DNA of 64,000 nucleotides from Asterias rubens (lineage: Eukaryota; Echinodermata; Asteroidea; Forcipulatida; Asteriidae), in assembly GCF_902459465.1 (NCBI RefSeq), contig NC_047062.1:22449919-22513918 (forward strand), in the 5' to 3' direction. Positions 9,521-20,982 of the stretch are shown one piece after another. Position numbers and translations under genes: made by a program. Within the stretch, counting starts at the first letter, position 1; every line of letters begins with the position of its first letter. The notes below the pieces were generated by a model that saw only the letters and a program-made list of their open reading frames with translations, ran no database searches and was not told the origin of the DNA.

Positions 9521-9744
9521 TACATTTTATCGAAACATTCCCACGAAACGAGTTCACAATACTTTGTACAAAATGCAAACATTTTTCATATAGAACGTTT
9601 GACTTTACTTTCCAAAAAACGGATTTTTTTGTTCATTTTTTTTTTTTCAAAACTCTCTTGGCAAATGTTTTTTCCCCTCATACTTTTAAAACTTGCTTGC
9701 TTTAAAAACTCTTCTTTTCTAGATTTTCCCAGAGTTGAAATATC

Positions 9745-9963
9745 TTAAATCGATTTAGGAAAACAAAAAAATTCTGTAAAATTTGCTTGTGACTCGAATT
9801 GTGGGAGTGCTTCTGGTTCTATATATCGATACTTTGATGATTGTGAAGCCAAGTACAACTTGCACGCACTCAAGACAATTAATGCAACCAAAACACATCC
9901 TAAAGTTGTATTATTCTTGGGACCAATCTTCATGACATACAAGTATGTCATCAGTTTAACCAA
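9745..9963 (-). CDS. hypothetical short ORF with one membrane segment, copy A
   Basis: The frame, best begun at the ATG of MKIGPKNNTTLG, has a short basic start, a hydrophobic segment LGCVLVALIVLSACKLYLA, then a polar stem ending in FTEFFCFPK. This is the layout of a type II membrane protein N terminus, such as a Golgi glycosyltransferase or sulfotransferase, but no catalytic domain follows and I see no convincing donor. The frame is kept in A' (43157-43366) with one residue deleted and few changes. It may be a first exon, a relict or chance. Confidence 0.3.
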   Translation of the reverse strand: MVKLMTYLYVMKIGPKNNTTLGCVLVALIVLSACKLYLASQSSKYRYIEPEALPQFESQANFTEFFCFPKSI

Positions 9964-10306
9964 ATTTACTCATTTTAGGCACGACATGTTTGGATCAGTG
10001 TGATGCACACCTGTCCAAACTTAAATGAAATTGATTAAAAGTACAATATCTTTTACGAAACAGTCACATTTGAAAATGTTGTTTTTTCTTCTTTGCATTG
10101 CTGTGACAGTAATAATTAACAGTTCTAAATTTCATTGATTTTTTGGGGGGCATCAGCTGATGAAAAAAAAAATCTTATTTCAGAGATAAATTTTATTTCA
10201 ATTTCAATTTTATACTCAAGGATGGTAAATGTTGTACTTGGCTGTTTTTTTAATTTGAAAAATTATGTCTTAAATTATTTGGTTACCATTCATTAAATGC
10301 TGTAGA

Positions 10307-13287
10307 AAGCACCACTGAACTGTAGAAGCAGCAGAGTTGTGCAAACGTGTGTGCCGGTTGGTGTGGCCAACTACTATCTGGAATGTGTGGCGACCTAATG
10401 ATCCAAGAGTTAATGGTTGGGTAAGCATTTTATTAAGTGGAATCTTGTTAATGTGGCGCTGGTAGTCTGTCTTACCGGTGTCCTACCTTACATGATTGAC
10501 AAACTATTTCAACTTTCTCGATCTCCGACAAAAAAACAAAACCTAAGAAAGAAAGGATTTGGTTGCCTGTGGAAGTCTTTGGGGGCCTGTATCGAAAGTG
10601 TCAAGGACTGAGGACCATAGCACTTTTTTCACATTTTTTACCTGATCATTTTGTTATCCTAAGTTGGTACCCGTCTCTCTATACTGTTCCTGTGTAAACG
10701 GGTCTACTTTCTGATCAACCTTTTCTGCAACCGGACATCCTCTTCTGATCTGAGGGAGACTCTGGACCTGACGGATGACGGAGACTTCTACCCAGATGTT
10801 GGTGCGAGGGTCAGAGAAACGAGATTCTGAACATGGCTATTCACATTTCAATCAGGTACTCAGGCTTTTACATTGGTTTCACTTGTGTTAAGAAGTTTTG
10901 ACTGTATCAAAAGGAGATATCAAAGATGACATTGGGATTGTGTAGGAAGTAAACAGGGTGCTTTATTGTAGAAGAAACATCTTTGCTTGATAGAAAGATG
11001 CTGTTGTGCATTATGTTATTGTAGGTTTTACTTACACTCCTTCGTAAGTTAGAATAGTGTTAAGATTTCCGAGTTAGTTAAAACCCCTGTTGAACTGGTT
11101 GACGTTAGTTATTCAGTCTATGACGTTAACTATTGGTCTATTTCAGTGACCAATTAACTAGGTTGTTCATTGTAGGTTTTGAGTGGTCAGCTCTATGACA
11201 GATTCTACAGTAGGTATGTTAACGACAATCAGTTGAGGAAATGATTTACAAATGATGTTGACCAATAGACATTGCATTTATAATACATTTTTCATAAACG
11301 TAGTAATTTAGCTGCAGTAGTTGTTTTCAATCCTTTAGGGTATTAATTATTGATAGTCGTGAAAAATTTTTACAAATAGTTAACCCTTTTCCAGCTGAAC
11401 ATGGTGACGACACACAGGCGTTTTTTTTACAAAACTCACAAAATTTGTAAAGTTCAGCCGCAATGTTGGAAACTTGTTTCTCTGATCAGCACATCATCAT
11501 CTGGGTTGAAGTCTTAGTTATTCAGGCTGTTAAAGTGACAAAGACACTTGGTCATTAATTATTTTGACAGGTTCTAAAAAGAGTAGGCAAGTTTATGATA
11601 TTAAACCCGTAGAACTGTTGGGAACAAATGCAAGCTACTAGTTTTTGTCAGTATAACAATTGTATTTTGTGTTTGTTAAGATCTCTTTGAAACAAAACAA
11701 ATTTTGTGCGATGTCCATCAATTATTTTAATTCTTTAATGGTAAACATGAGAATGTCTCAACACGTACAACAGCAAAGTGCACAATGGATCAAACTAGGT
11801 GTTTATTAGTGTATTAGCAGTATTAGTGTAGACTTATTCAGTTAAATAACCTCAGAACATAGTAATTTGTCACATGGCTAGGTAGTTTAGGGAAAAGGGA
11901 GCATACACACTAGTCCATTATTAGTGTAGAATTATTAAATAAATAACTTCAAAACTATTAGTTAATTCTCAATTCGCTTGTTAGATTGATTTTGTTATGA
12001 ATATTATGCCAAAAAGAAACAGCAGGAATAGGTATTCTAAATAAGATGTCGCTTTGTTACTTTAGTCATGCACTGTTTGCAGAATCACAGGTGTCTTTCT
12101 AGATGGAAAATACACCAAGTTATCGGTGATTTTATCGTCACTGATAAAACCTTAATTTTCCGACATCGACGTCAGACTCATTTTTATGCAAAATTGTAAT
12201 TTATAATTGGTTTGAAATCATTAGCATGCAGTGGTTGGTTTGCATAATTACATGCAGTTAATCAGTAGGAGTAGTTGTTGATCCTAGATTTTCAATACTT
12301 AATTGGGACTTCATCAGCAATTTGTAGTTCCATAGGATTTGAAACTTTGTTGTACTTAGGAGTTTAGAATTTGTTTAGAGATAGGTTAGGTTTATTTAAG
12401 AGTTTTTTCTTAGTCTAGTTATCCTCCATAAACCCAATGTCATCTCCAATATCTCCTGTTATGATACTCAATGCAATGAAGATGCAAATCTGATGTTTCC
12501 GTACAACTTGAAATTTGACTTTGAAATTTGACTTTATTTATTTGACTTTGTTTGAACATGTAATCACACACTGTTAAAATGTTGCGATGTTTTAACAAAT
12601 CCAAAACTTATGATTGATTTGAAACAAAATTTATGAAGAAGTGTAGTACTTCTAATGCAAGTGAAACCAATACATTCCTGAGTATGCTATTAATATTGAA
12701 AAGAACATGCGTATTTTAGTTGTTTTTGTGCTCGTCACAAAAATTAACAAAATTGTTCAAGTTCAGCCGCCATGTTGGAATCTTGTTTCTCTGATCAGCG
12801 CATCATCATCTGGGTTGAAGTCTTCGTTATTCTGATGGTACAGGACTCAATCGGTGACGGAGTGGAATCGTCCTTTTACACTTCAACCAAAATTCAAACT
12901 TGAAACTTGACTCCAAGAACTTAGCGACGTGTTTGCCCGAACAGGGGGAGACGTCCGATGGTACACTTGATACAGATTCATCAAACATTTTAACGGGCAA
13001 CAGAATCCTTTCGACTTATGTTTTGGACTTTGAAAAAAAAATCTTTAGTTTGTTTTGGCTTCGGACTTTAAAAAAACCCCAATATTTTTAGTTTGTCAAT
13101 CATGTAAAGCAGGACTTTGGTAAAACAGACTATCAATGAAACATTAACTTGATTTAACTTAATAAAATGCTTTCCTTCCATTAATACTTAGATCATTAAG
13201 TCGCTTCACTTTCTAGATAGTAGTTGGCCACACCAACTGGCACACACGTTTGCGCAACTCTGCTGCTTCTACAGTTCAGTGGTGCTT
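10307..13287. mobile_element. ~3-kb terminal-inverted-repeat element, copy A
   Basis: The left end AAGCACCACTGAACTGTAGA and the next ~60 bases (CAGAGTTGTGCAAACGTGTG, then GTTGGTGTGGCCAAC) reappear inverted at 13210-13287. Inside, the frames at 10417-10611 and 12900-13091 are short and unrecognised. A stretch at 10760-10830 (GACGGAGACTTCTACCCAGA) resembles a segment of the related element at 53250-55172. No transposase domain is visible, so it looks non-autonomous. Confidence 0.75.
11436..12835. repeat. pair of ~85-bp direct repeats inside the TIR element
   Basis: TTCAGCCGCAATGTTGGAA, then CTTGTTTCTCTGATCAGCAC and ATCATCATCTGGGTTGAAG, occur at about 11452-11520. A near-identical version lies at about 12760-12828, roughly 1.3 kb away in the same orientation. 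The pair is also present in A'. Confidence 0.7.
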
Positions 13288-13639
13288 AAAAAAATCAAAA
13301 AAATCCCTTAAAAATTGCCTTTTTTATATAGACTAAGTCAGCCAAAAATATTTCTCGTGCCGTTGTACGGTTCGAAATTAACTGCGTAAAAAGTTTGGCC
13401 CTACCCCCCCTATTATTAAAATCATGATCAACCAAGTGCACCCCCTATAGGGGTGCAGAAGAGACTGTATCCCATAGTCAATGTACACCAACATGTAATC
13501 AACTAGAAATTTGCATATGACACTTATACAAGGCGTCAAATTCAAATTACCATAAGATTATATTGCTAGGTACATCAAAATGGAATGCAGCCCCTTATTA
13601 AAGGTATCGTCTTATAGCTTGTTGTGACTTTAAATAACA

Positions 13640-14295
13640 ATAAAATGGAGTTCCATTGTGGACTTAGTCATTTTTTGACCAAAAACACTAGCCATTGTTT
13701 GTACTTAGTCATTTTTTGGACTTAGTAATTTTTTGACAAAAACACTTAGTAATTATTGACTTTCTGTGTCCTTTTGTGGACTTAGTATTTTTTTGACCAA
13801 AAACACTAGCCATTGTTTGTACTTAGTCATTTTTTGAGCAGAAACTCATAGTCAATGTTTGTACTTAGTCTTTTTTTGGACTTAGTCATTTTTTGACCAA
13901 AACACTAGCCATTGTTTGTACTTAGTCATTTTTTGAGAAGAAACTCATAGTCAATGTTTGTACTTAGTCTTTTTTTGGACTTAGTCATTTTTTGACCAAA
14001 AACACTAGCCATTGTTTGTACTTAGTAATTTTTTGAGCAGAAACTCATAGTCAATGTTAGTACTTAGTCTTTTTTTGGACTTAGTCATTTTTTGACCAAA
14101 AACACTAGCCATTGTTTGTACTTAGTCATTTTTTGAGAAGAAACTCATAGTCAATGTTTGTACTTAGTCTTTTTTTGGACTTAGTCATTTTTTGACCAAA
14201 AACACTAGCCATTGTTTGTACTTAGTAATTTTTTGAGCAGAAACTCATAGTCAATGTTTGTACTTAGTCTTTTTTTGGACTTAGTCATTTTTCCA
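13640..14295. repeat. minisatellite with GGACTTAGTCATTTTTTGAC units, copy A
   Basis: Units of the type CTTAGTCATTTTTTGACC / AAAAACACTAGCCATTGTTT and CTTAGTCATTTTTTGAGC / AGAAACTCATAGTCAATGTT alternate, giving a composite period of about 100-120 bases. The array is about 650 bp here and about 460 bp in A' (47058-47518). Confidence 0.85.
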
Positions 14296-15464
14296 AGATT
14301 GAGATTATAAAGTCACAGAACAAGCTATAAGATGCGGCCTTTACAGAAGATACAACATTGGTAGTTACGCTATTGTAAATTTTGGTAAGCATGCAAGTAA
14401 ACATTCATCTAATGTCCACTTGATGTAAAAACTGTTTTGAGATAAACAATTAATAAAGAAATTTGTTTTGAAACGCTGCAAGTTTTAGATAATGTTTTTT
14501 GTGTCCTGCACTCTATATGCAGTATATGAATACCAATGTTGTACCTTCTTTATAAGTAAGAAATGCAACCTGTAAACCATAAAGGAGTCAAATTTAATTA
14601 GATTTGTTTGAAAATAAACAAACAAAAATGCGTTGATTCTTGGAATATTCTGAATAAGCACAAACAATTATTTTACAAGTTTGTGGAAACCAAATAGTTA
14701 ATTTATGTTTTCATGAGACTAGTTTTTTTGTTAGCCATGTGGACTCCTTTTGGAAAAAACAGGTTACATTTCTTCCTTGGTTGATCATTTATATTTCTTA
14801 GCTATGGTTGTCATTTGCCAGCTGATGTTTCTTCTCTGATAAATTCTTAACTGGTTTGGGGGTTTAAGTTGAATTTTGAAACTATACACATTTTCAATAC
14901 TTTTCATAAATACAAGTATGAATTGAAAGCTGTATTTGATTTTACAAATACAATTTTTGAATTGTGGCACTTGACAAGTGCATAAAAAAAAGAGAACAAA
15001 AAAAGACAATTTGAAATAATTTCAATGAGGTTTAAGTAACTTTACATCAACTGGCACATTTCTAACCATCAATTTAAGCAACTATCAAAATGAATAGTAA
15101 GGAAGCAATACGAGTGCCAAAGCACCCCAAAAACAAAAATTGTTTTAATTAAAACATTCCAGAAACATAACATATAACTTAGTCATTATCAAGTTCTTGA
15201 GGTAGGGGTGGGTGGGGGTTAATGTCTAACAGTGTGGATGCACTAACTGATGTTATTGTTTTCTTTCTTTGGAAAACATGAGTTTGTTCAAATAAAGTCT
15301 TGAAAATTCAAATAAACAATCTAGTCTGGTTTGCTTATTATTTTCTGATGAATCCTAATATTTGGACAATTATTGGGTCTATGAACGGCTTTGATGATCC
15401 CCTATTTCCCTTCTAGGTGTTGATGAACTAATTAAAAGTAACTTTTAGAAAATAATAAAGATTG
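14296..15464. other. no feature seen
   Basis: AT-rich sequence shared with A'. The short frames at 14485-14667 and 14785-15009 lack splice signals and are altered by indels in A', so they are not called. Confidence 0.4.
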
Positions 15465-15735
15465 GGGATACTTTTGGTCATTAACAAACACCAGTCACTT
15501 GGTGTGCCTCAATAAATGCATAAATAACAAACCAGTGAAAGTTTTGGTTCAAATGGTCATCAAAGTTGAAAACAAAACATGAAATGAAATCTACATTCCA
15601 TGCACAAAATTGTGTGCTTTCAGATGCATGAGAAAGGCTTCATGCCTCAAGCCTTTTTCAGATTAAATTTTTTTGGGGTGTTTTTCCAACAACATTGTTT
15701 TACATCAGCATGAGTAACTACCAAGTACACCTATT
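15465..15735. mobile_element. MITE family E, diverged copy
   Basis: It keeps AACACCAGTCACTTGGTGTG, AATAAATGCATAAATAACAA, GTGTGCTTTCAGATGCATGA and GGCTTCATGCCTCAAGCC in family order. The right terminus is degraded. Equivalent to 48715-49040. Confidence 0.6.
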
Positions 15736-16216
15736 TAATAGGATGTATTCAAAATTATAAAATTATATGATTTTTTTTTTTCAACATCCTTGGGGGGGGG
15801 GTAGAGTTACATATTATTCATGAACAGTAATTCCATGTTTGCAAGTACAGAAATACAGTGTAATCGTTCCTTTTGGTGAACTAGAATCAGTTGAAAAACT
15901 CCAAATATGCTCATTCACAATATTAGGTAATGACCTCAAGGGTAGTTAAGTATCGAATTAACGATGCTTAGGCATGATGTTTGGCTCTTGAGGGAAAGTA
16001 TGAACATTTCATCGAGAAGAAGGGCACACCTAAATGAAAGTTTTTAATAGAAATTTAACGGATTCTTCGAAGGCCCCACAAAAAAGAAGAAGTCATAAAA
16101 ATGTGGGTCTTATAAGGAGAAGAAAAAAAGTATGAGGGAAATTTGGGCAAATGTGTTGGTATAAATTATTATGGCCCTACAGCTAGTAATAGAAATATAC
16201 ATTTTGGTTGCCTTAC

Positions 16217-16326
16217 AGAACGGTTGAGGCTTGTACCTCAGTGACTGCTGTTGTGACTGGAAAGACTGCTGAGATGCAGGGAGAGGCAGCATACACTTCT
16301 GATGAAACATTCAGATTCCACGAACT
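16217..16326 (-). CDS. candidate internal exon of a minus-strand transcript, copy A
   Basis: On the minus strand CTTTTTCAG| precedes AGTTCGTGGAATCTGAATG and CCGTTCT|GTAAGG closes the segment (110 bases). One frame is open throughout (SSWNLNVSSEVYAAS...). Another opens at an ATG (MFHQKC...) and is glutamine-rich. In A' the exon is 6 bases longer, an in-frame change, and both splice signals remain. I do not recognise the product, and a noncoding transcript is equally possible. Confidence 0.35.
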
Positions 16327-16864
16327 CTGAAAAAGAACGAAATTATATTTAAAGTATGGATGTAAATTAGTGTTCATACATAATGAGGGGATATAGAAAG
16401 TATAAGGCATTGGGAAATTTTACTTTATCAGGACAGCATGTTCAGGGGGCCTTTAAATTGTCTCCACATATACATGACATGTACCATACTTCATGTTGTC
16501 AAATCTAACTCCCAGCACACAACAAAACAATTCATAGAAAAATATGTGCGCCCTGTGAATTTACTTTAAACACTTGCATTAAAGGAATTGGAGTCACAAA
16601 AAACGTGTAGTGCAAAGTGTTAGAATTCATCATCAAAATCGATGTTGGTCAATGTTTCAACAATATCCGTCCATAACAATATTTTCCTCACTTGTATTGA
16701 GCGAGAATTTAGTGGTTTAATCAATTTTAACACAATCTATGTTTCTTCGATTTGTGTTGAGGTTATATCATTAGCTGACAATAGTTTGACTGTATTGCCA
16801 AGACAATCTTGGATTAGAAACCCCCTCAAATTTCCTCTTTTGCATCAACACATGAATCACTTAC

Positions 16865-17090
16865 CTGATTAAGAAGATTATATGAACATCCGTGCAGTTA
16901 TCATCGTGGAAGTTGTTAAATTTTGATGTCCGTTTTCGATGTAAAATGTTGCAGAAAATCTGCTTTTCCACCACACACACGTGGAGAGTCGCCTTTGAAC
17001 ACACGATGCCCGCGCTCAGAAACAAAATGGCCGCGGGGAGTAAAGGGGTGTACCAACATCGTTCCAAGGGGTGATCGATCTCGCAGCGCC
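16865..17090 (-). promoter_or_regulatory. candidate first exon and promoter region, minus strand, copy A
   Basis: On the minus strand the segment ends in CTTCTTAATCAG|GTAAGTG, a textbook donor, and begins in the only GC-rich patch of the area (about 17000-17050). That patch contains CCGCGGCCATTTTG, a YY1-type core often found at animal transcription starts. A' keeps both the donor (50193) and CGCGGCCATTTTG. The transcription start itself cannot be read from sequence. Confidence 0.35.
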
Positions 17091-17389
17091 ATTTTTCCCC
17101 AGCATGCCTTGCTTGATGTGCATGCGCGTGACCGTAGTACGAACGACATCCTTTTATTGGCCGAAATTTGAAAGAATCATAGGGGGTGAGGCGAGCACTT
17201 TTATCAACTTTTGCCTATTTTTGTGAAGGGGAGATGTTGTGCTCTTCATGATGCAGTAGGCTTTTCTGAAGCCTTTTTTATTGAACAGAAGCCAATAATA
17301 ATATTTCAAGCAATTTTGTTTTTTACTTGAAAAAGTTGGGGCGAAACTTGGAAAAATATCAGGGGTAAAGTCCAGCATTTTTATCAAAT

Positions 17390-17830
17390 ATAGCCATGTG
17401 ATTTTTTTTCGAGCGAAAAGTTCACAAGCCTTAATTTTTTTCTAGCGAAAAAATCACAAGGCTATAGCCGCGTGATTTTTTTCGAGCGAAAAGTTCACAA
17501 GGCCTTGTGGGTTTTTTTTCGAGCGAAAAGTTCACAAGGCCTTATGATTTTTTACAAGCGAAAAGTTTACAAGGCCATGTGATTTCTTTTGAACGAAATG
17601 TGACAAGTTCACAAGCCTTGTATAGCCTTTGACTTGTTTCATAAGGCTAGATTTTAGGCCAGATTTTGACTAGTTTCATAAGGCTATAGCCTTGTTGTAG
17701 ATTTTAGGCTAGATTTTGACTAGTTTCAAAAGGCTATTATAGCCTTGTAGATTTAAGGTTAGATTTTGAAAGGCCTAATTTTGACTAGTTTCATAAGGAT
17801 GTAGATTTTGAAAGGCCACATTTTGACTAG
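17390..17830. repeat. palindromic minisatellite, copy A (short version)
   Basis: The first half repeats TTTTTTCGAGCGAAAAGTTC-ACAAGGC. The second half repeats GATTTTAGGC(C/T)AGATTTTG-ACTAGTTTCATAAGGC with the palindrome AAGGCTATAGCCTTG between units. The period is about 45-60 bases with variable inserts. A' holds the same two-part structure expanded to 2.1 kb. Confidence 0.85.
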
Positions 17831-18004
17831 ACCTTGTTTTAAGGTCAAATTGAGTGTGTGAGTTGTTTACCTTTTGATGCAATGCAAAACCTTTGTAGCT
17901 ATGAAACCCTGGCCCTAGCAAGAGGAACCTTTAGACTAAATCAACATACGTAGTTAGTTCTTTCTGTATTTCTGTAATTTTTGTATTCAATATTCCTGGT
18001 TTCA
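17831..18004. other. no feature seen
   Basis: Sequence to the right of the minisatellite, not matched after the A' array at 52850. It is the right edge of block A. Confidence 0.4.
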
Positions 18005-18090
18005 CTCTTTCACTTTTCAAAAGCGCTTTGAGACTTACTTGTAACTATGCACTATGTAAAAACTGTTCTTAATATTTATATTATTATTAC
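18005..18090 (+). mobile_element. retroelement 3' tail fragment
   Basis: AAAGCGCTTTGAGACTTACT, then GCACTATGTAAAAACTGTTC, ends in TATTTATATTATTATTAC. An ordered GCGCTTTGAGA / GCACTATGTAA pair ahead of TTA repeats is the usual look of a LINE or SINE 3' end, and the SINE at 62562-62897 ends similarly. Too short to name the family. Confidence 0.45.
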
Positions 18091-18611
18091 AAGATTGTGA
18101 TTTGTTCATAGTTTTCATTATAGTGGAATAAAAACCATGTAAAGTTTCATTGTGTGTAGGCGATGATGTGTATAGGCTCAGCAATAAAGTCTGATACAAC
18201 AGGTTCGTAAAGACAAATTTCCATTGAAGGAAAACTATGAACATTGTATTGATGAATCTCATTATTGTAGTGATTGGAAATGTTGAAATAAAACACTATA
18301 TGTGTATTTCAAATCCACAACTTACATTGTATCATTAATCAAACATTAAGGTTCCAACACAGACAGAAAAAATAACTAGTAAACTCATTTCAAAATTCTG
18401 TAGGAATACCATTGACTGGTTAATACTTTATTAGTTAAACATTTTATACGCATGAAATTGTTTTACACAAAAGATATTTTGCATAAAAAGAGAAGCTTGC
18501 ATTTTTATGGCTTTCTTATTTCTTTTATATTTTATATTAAAACAATTTACAAGGCTTGTTCTGCTTCTCATGAACTGGGCTTCACACTTCAAAAGGTCGT
18601 AGTAACAAAAA

Positions 18612-18705
18612 GTCAAATTGTGACCTCAAGGTCACATTATGTAACCTCTAGGTCAAATGAACATGACTTTGAGGTCAAATATACATGACCTTGAGGTCAA
18701 TCGTT
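18612..18705. promoter_or_regulatory. cluster of AGGTCA half-sites
   Basis: Within about 95 bases lie TGACCTCAAGGTCA, CTAGGTCA, TTTGAGGTCA and TGACCTTGAGGTCA. These are nuclear-receptor half-sites, two pairs being everted with a 2-base spacer, and TCAAGGTCA matches the extended ERR/SF-1 type site. The unit also looks repeat-like, so binding function is only a possibility. Confidence 0.35.
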
Positions 18706-19181
18706 CATATCCATCAGTCCGTATTAAGACAAGAGTCAACTAAAGTAACCTTTGTAGATAAGATTTCACAGAAACCTTCAGTGAATGATCAAAGAAAAGA
18801 AAAATAAAAGTGAACATTTTCCATCCAAAAGCTTAAAAACTAAGATGTAATGACCCGGACAACTACATTTGTTACTAAAACAGAATCGGTCTTTGAAGTA
18901 ATCAACAGTGAACATAATTGGTTCCTTGAGTCAGAATCATGTGCTACTTGGTGAACAACGCATGTTTCACAACGACATCCAGAAGCTAAGACGATACACG
19001 TCTTTAAATTGTTTAGTGGAACCCTGTTTTATGAACTTACGCTAACCAACCAAAGCAAACCTACCAACGAAAAAAAATCTGTAACTGCAGAACCAAAATA
19101 TGCTTAAAATACAGTGGCAATGAAACTGATTTAACTGAATGTCTTCTTAGGTTTTTTAAGATTGAAAAAGGATTTTAAAAC
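18706..19181. other. no feature seen
   Basis: AT-rich sequence downstream of the DAAM stop codon. No supported exon or repeat. Confidence 0.4.
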
Positions 19182-20335
19182 AGGGCTTATTAACAAACTG
19201 AAGTGGTATTTACATTTTGTACAAATTAAATTCTTCAGCAGTTTGCCACTTTTGTATCTAACATGAATTGAGTTGGTTAAAAAAAGGAGTTCAGGAAAAG
19301 GCTGTTAAATCAAATTTGTACAAATTGAAATAAAATACTGGCACATGAAATTACTTTACTATAATTACATTGGGGGTTATCAAAATCTTCAAAACGATGT
19401 TAGTTTCATTTTAATACGCTAAGGTTTTACAATGAAAAGTCAAAAACTGGAATGCCTCAGTTTAACCTGAAAATTTGCTTTGCCTAAAAGGGCAATTATG
19501 TGTTTACATCAACTCATTTTGAGTGAACATCCAAGTGTTTGAAAAGAGAGTTGTATTGCAAGACTTGATTTCAGCCGATTTAATGTTGAGAACTTTTTAG
19601 AGGGTCGTTTATATCATGGCAATCTGTCTGGAGTATACATCCATGGTACTACTCAATTGAACATTCTTCTCAGATGTCGTCACTGTGTTATCATTTGCCA
19701 TGTTAGAGTACTAACATACACGCGCATGTTGCGCACACACGTAACTAAAACTGCACATAGGGCTTATTAACAAACTGAAGTGGTATTTACATTTTGTAAA
19801 AATTCAATTCTTCAGCAGTTTGCCACTTTTGTATCTAACATGAATTGAGTTGGTTAAAAAAAAGGAGTTCAGGAAAAGGCTGTTGAATCAAATTTGTACA
19901 AATTGAAATAAAATACTGGCACATGAAATTACTTTACTATAATTACATTGGGGGTTATCAAAATCTTCAAAACGATTTTAGTTTCATTTTAATACGCTAA
20001 GGTTTTACAATGAAAAGTCAAAAACTGGAATGCCTCAGTTTAACCTGAAAATTTGCTTTGCCTAAAAGGGCAATTATGTGTTTACATCAACTCATTTTGA
20101 GTGAACATCCAAGTGTTTGAAAAGAGAGTTGTATTGCAAGACTTGATTTCAGCCGATTTAATGTTGAGAACTTTTTAGAGGGTCGTTTATATCATGGCAA
20201 TCTGTCTGGAGTATACATCCATGGTACTACTCAATTGAACATTCTTCTCAGATGTCGTCACTGTGTTATCATTTGCCATGTTAGAGTACTAACATACACG
20301 CGCATGTTGCGCACACACGTAACTAAAACTGCACA
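19182..20335. repeat. 577-bp tandem duplication, two copies
   Basis: From AGGGCTTATTAACAAACTGA to AACTAAAACTGCACATAG the sequence at 19182-19758 is repeated at 19759-20335. Differences are few (for example a 5-base change near 19220/19797 and single changes near 19310 and 19397), so the duplication is young. It lies 3' of the DAAM stop. Confidence 0.9.
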
Positions 20336-20982
20336 TAGGAAATGCTATGATGGATGGCATACCGTACTTGTGCATACTAGTCCATTATTGAAGATTTCCC
20401 ACAATGCTATAGAAATGTGAAGAGGTTTATACCAAGGTCAATCAGGGAGAGCATTACCCAAATCTGACAAATTTTAACATGGGGCAAGGCAGCCTCTTCT
20501 GATGGATAAGCTGTATGATTCAGGTCAAGCAATAGATAAACCCATTGGATACTTTTCAAGGTCAAGGACAAGGTCAAGGACAAGGTCAAGGGAGTCCTAC
20601 AACGATGATGTGAATATCTGTTTAATAGGGACAGCATCACTGCAAACACCTGGCGAACATCACATTGACTGCAGCTGACACACATATCTGAAACCCTTCC
20701 ACTGAAGTTTGATTCTGTTGCTTATTGGAAATACACTTGCTGTTTTTGCAGATATTTGTTGCTAAGAATTGCAGGGTTAAAAGAAGTTAGACTGGTACTT
20801 TATTACAGCTGATACTGCAGACGTTGGCCTCAACTGGAATAGGACAATGTACATTGCATTAAGGCAATCACTCTTGTTCTGAACGGCAGACATATTTGCC
20901 TTTTAGTTTCCTCCAATCATGAAGCATTGTGTTTCTGAGTTAGCAATCTGTCCGATAGCATGGAGTCTTTTTTATATACCTG
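20336..20982 (-). other. 3' flank or 3' UTR of the DAAM gene
   Basis: No coding exon is visible. A short AAGGTCAAGGAC repeat (about 20556-20592) provides several AGGTCA words. A GT-donor-like CAG|GTATAT lies just past the stop codon but its use is not supported. Confidence 0.4.

Larger units (their letters stand above)
2068..17830. repeat. large duplicated block, copy A (partner 30057-52850)
   Basis: From CTGAAGTTTTTCTCAG at about 2070 to the minisatellite ending near 17830, the order of exons, repeats and unique sequence is matched at 30057-52850, with scattered substitutions and many small indels (by eye a few differences per hundred bases). Copy A is shorter: it has three copies of the terminal POLR1H exon against seven, lacks a 1.28-kb insertion in intron 1, and has a 0.45-kb terminal minisatellite against 2.1 kb. 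It could be a true segmental duplication or two alleles placed in tandem by assembly. Confidence 0.9.

Noticed and set aside
10417-10611. 64-codon frame kept in both blocks (also 43814-44008)
   Set aside because: It lies inside the inverted-repeat element, matches no family I recognise, and its conservation is no better than that of the surrounding duplicated sequence.
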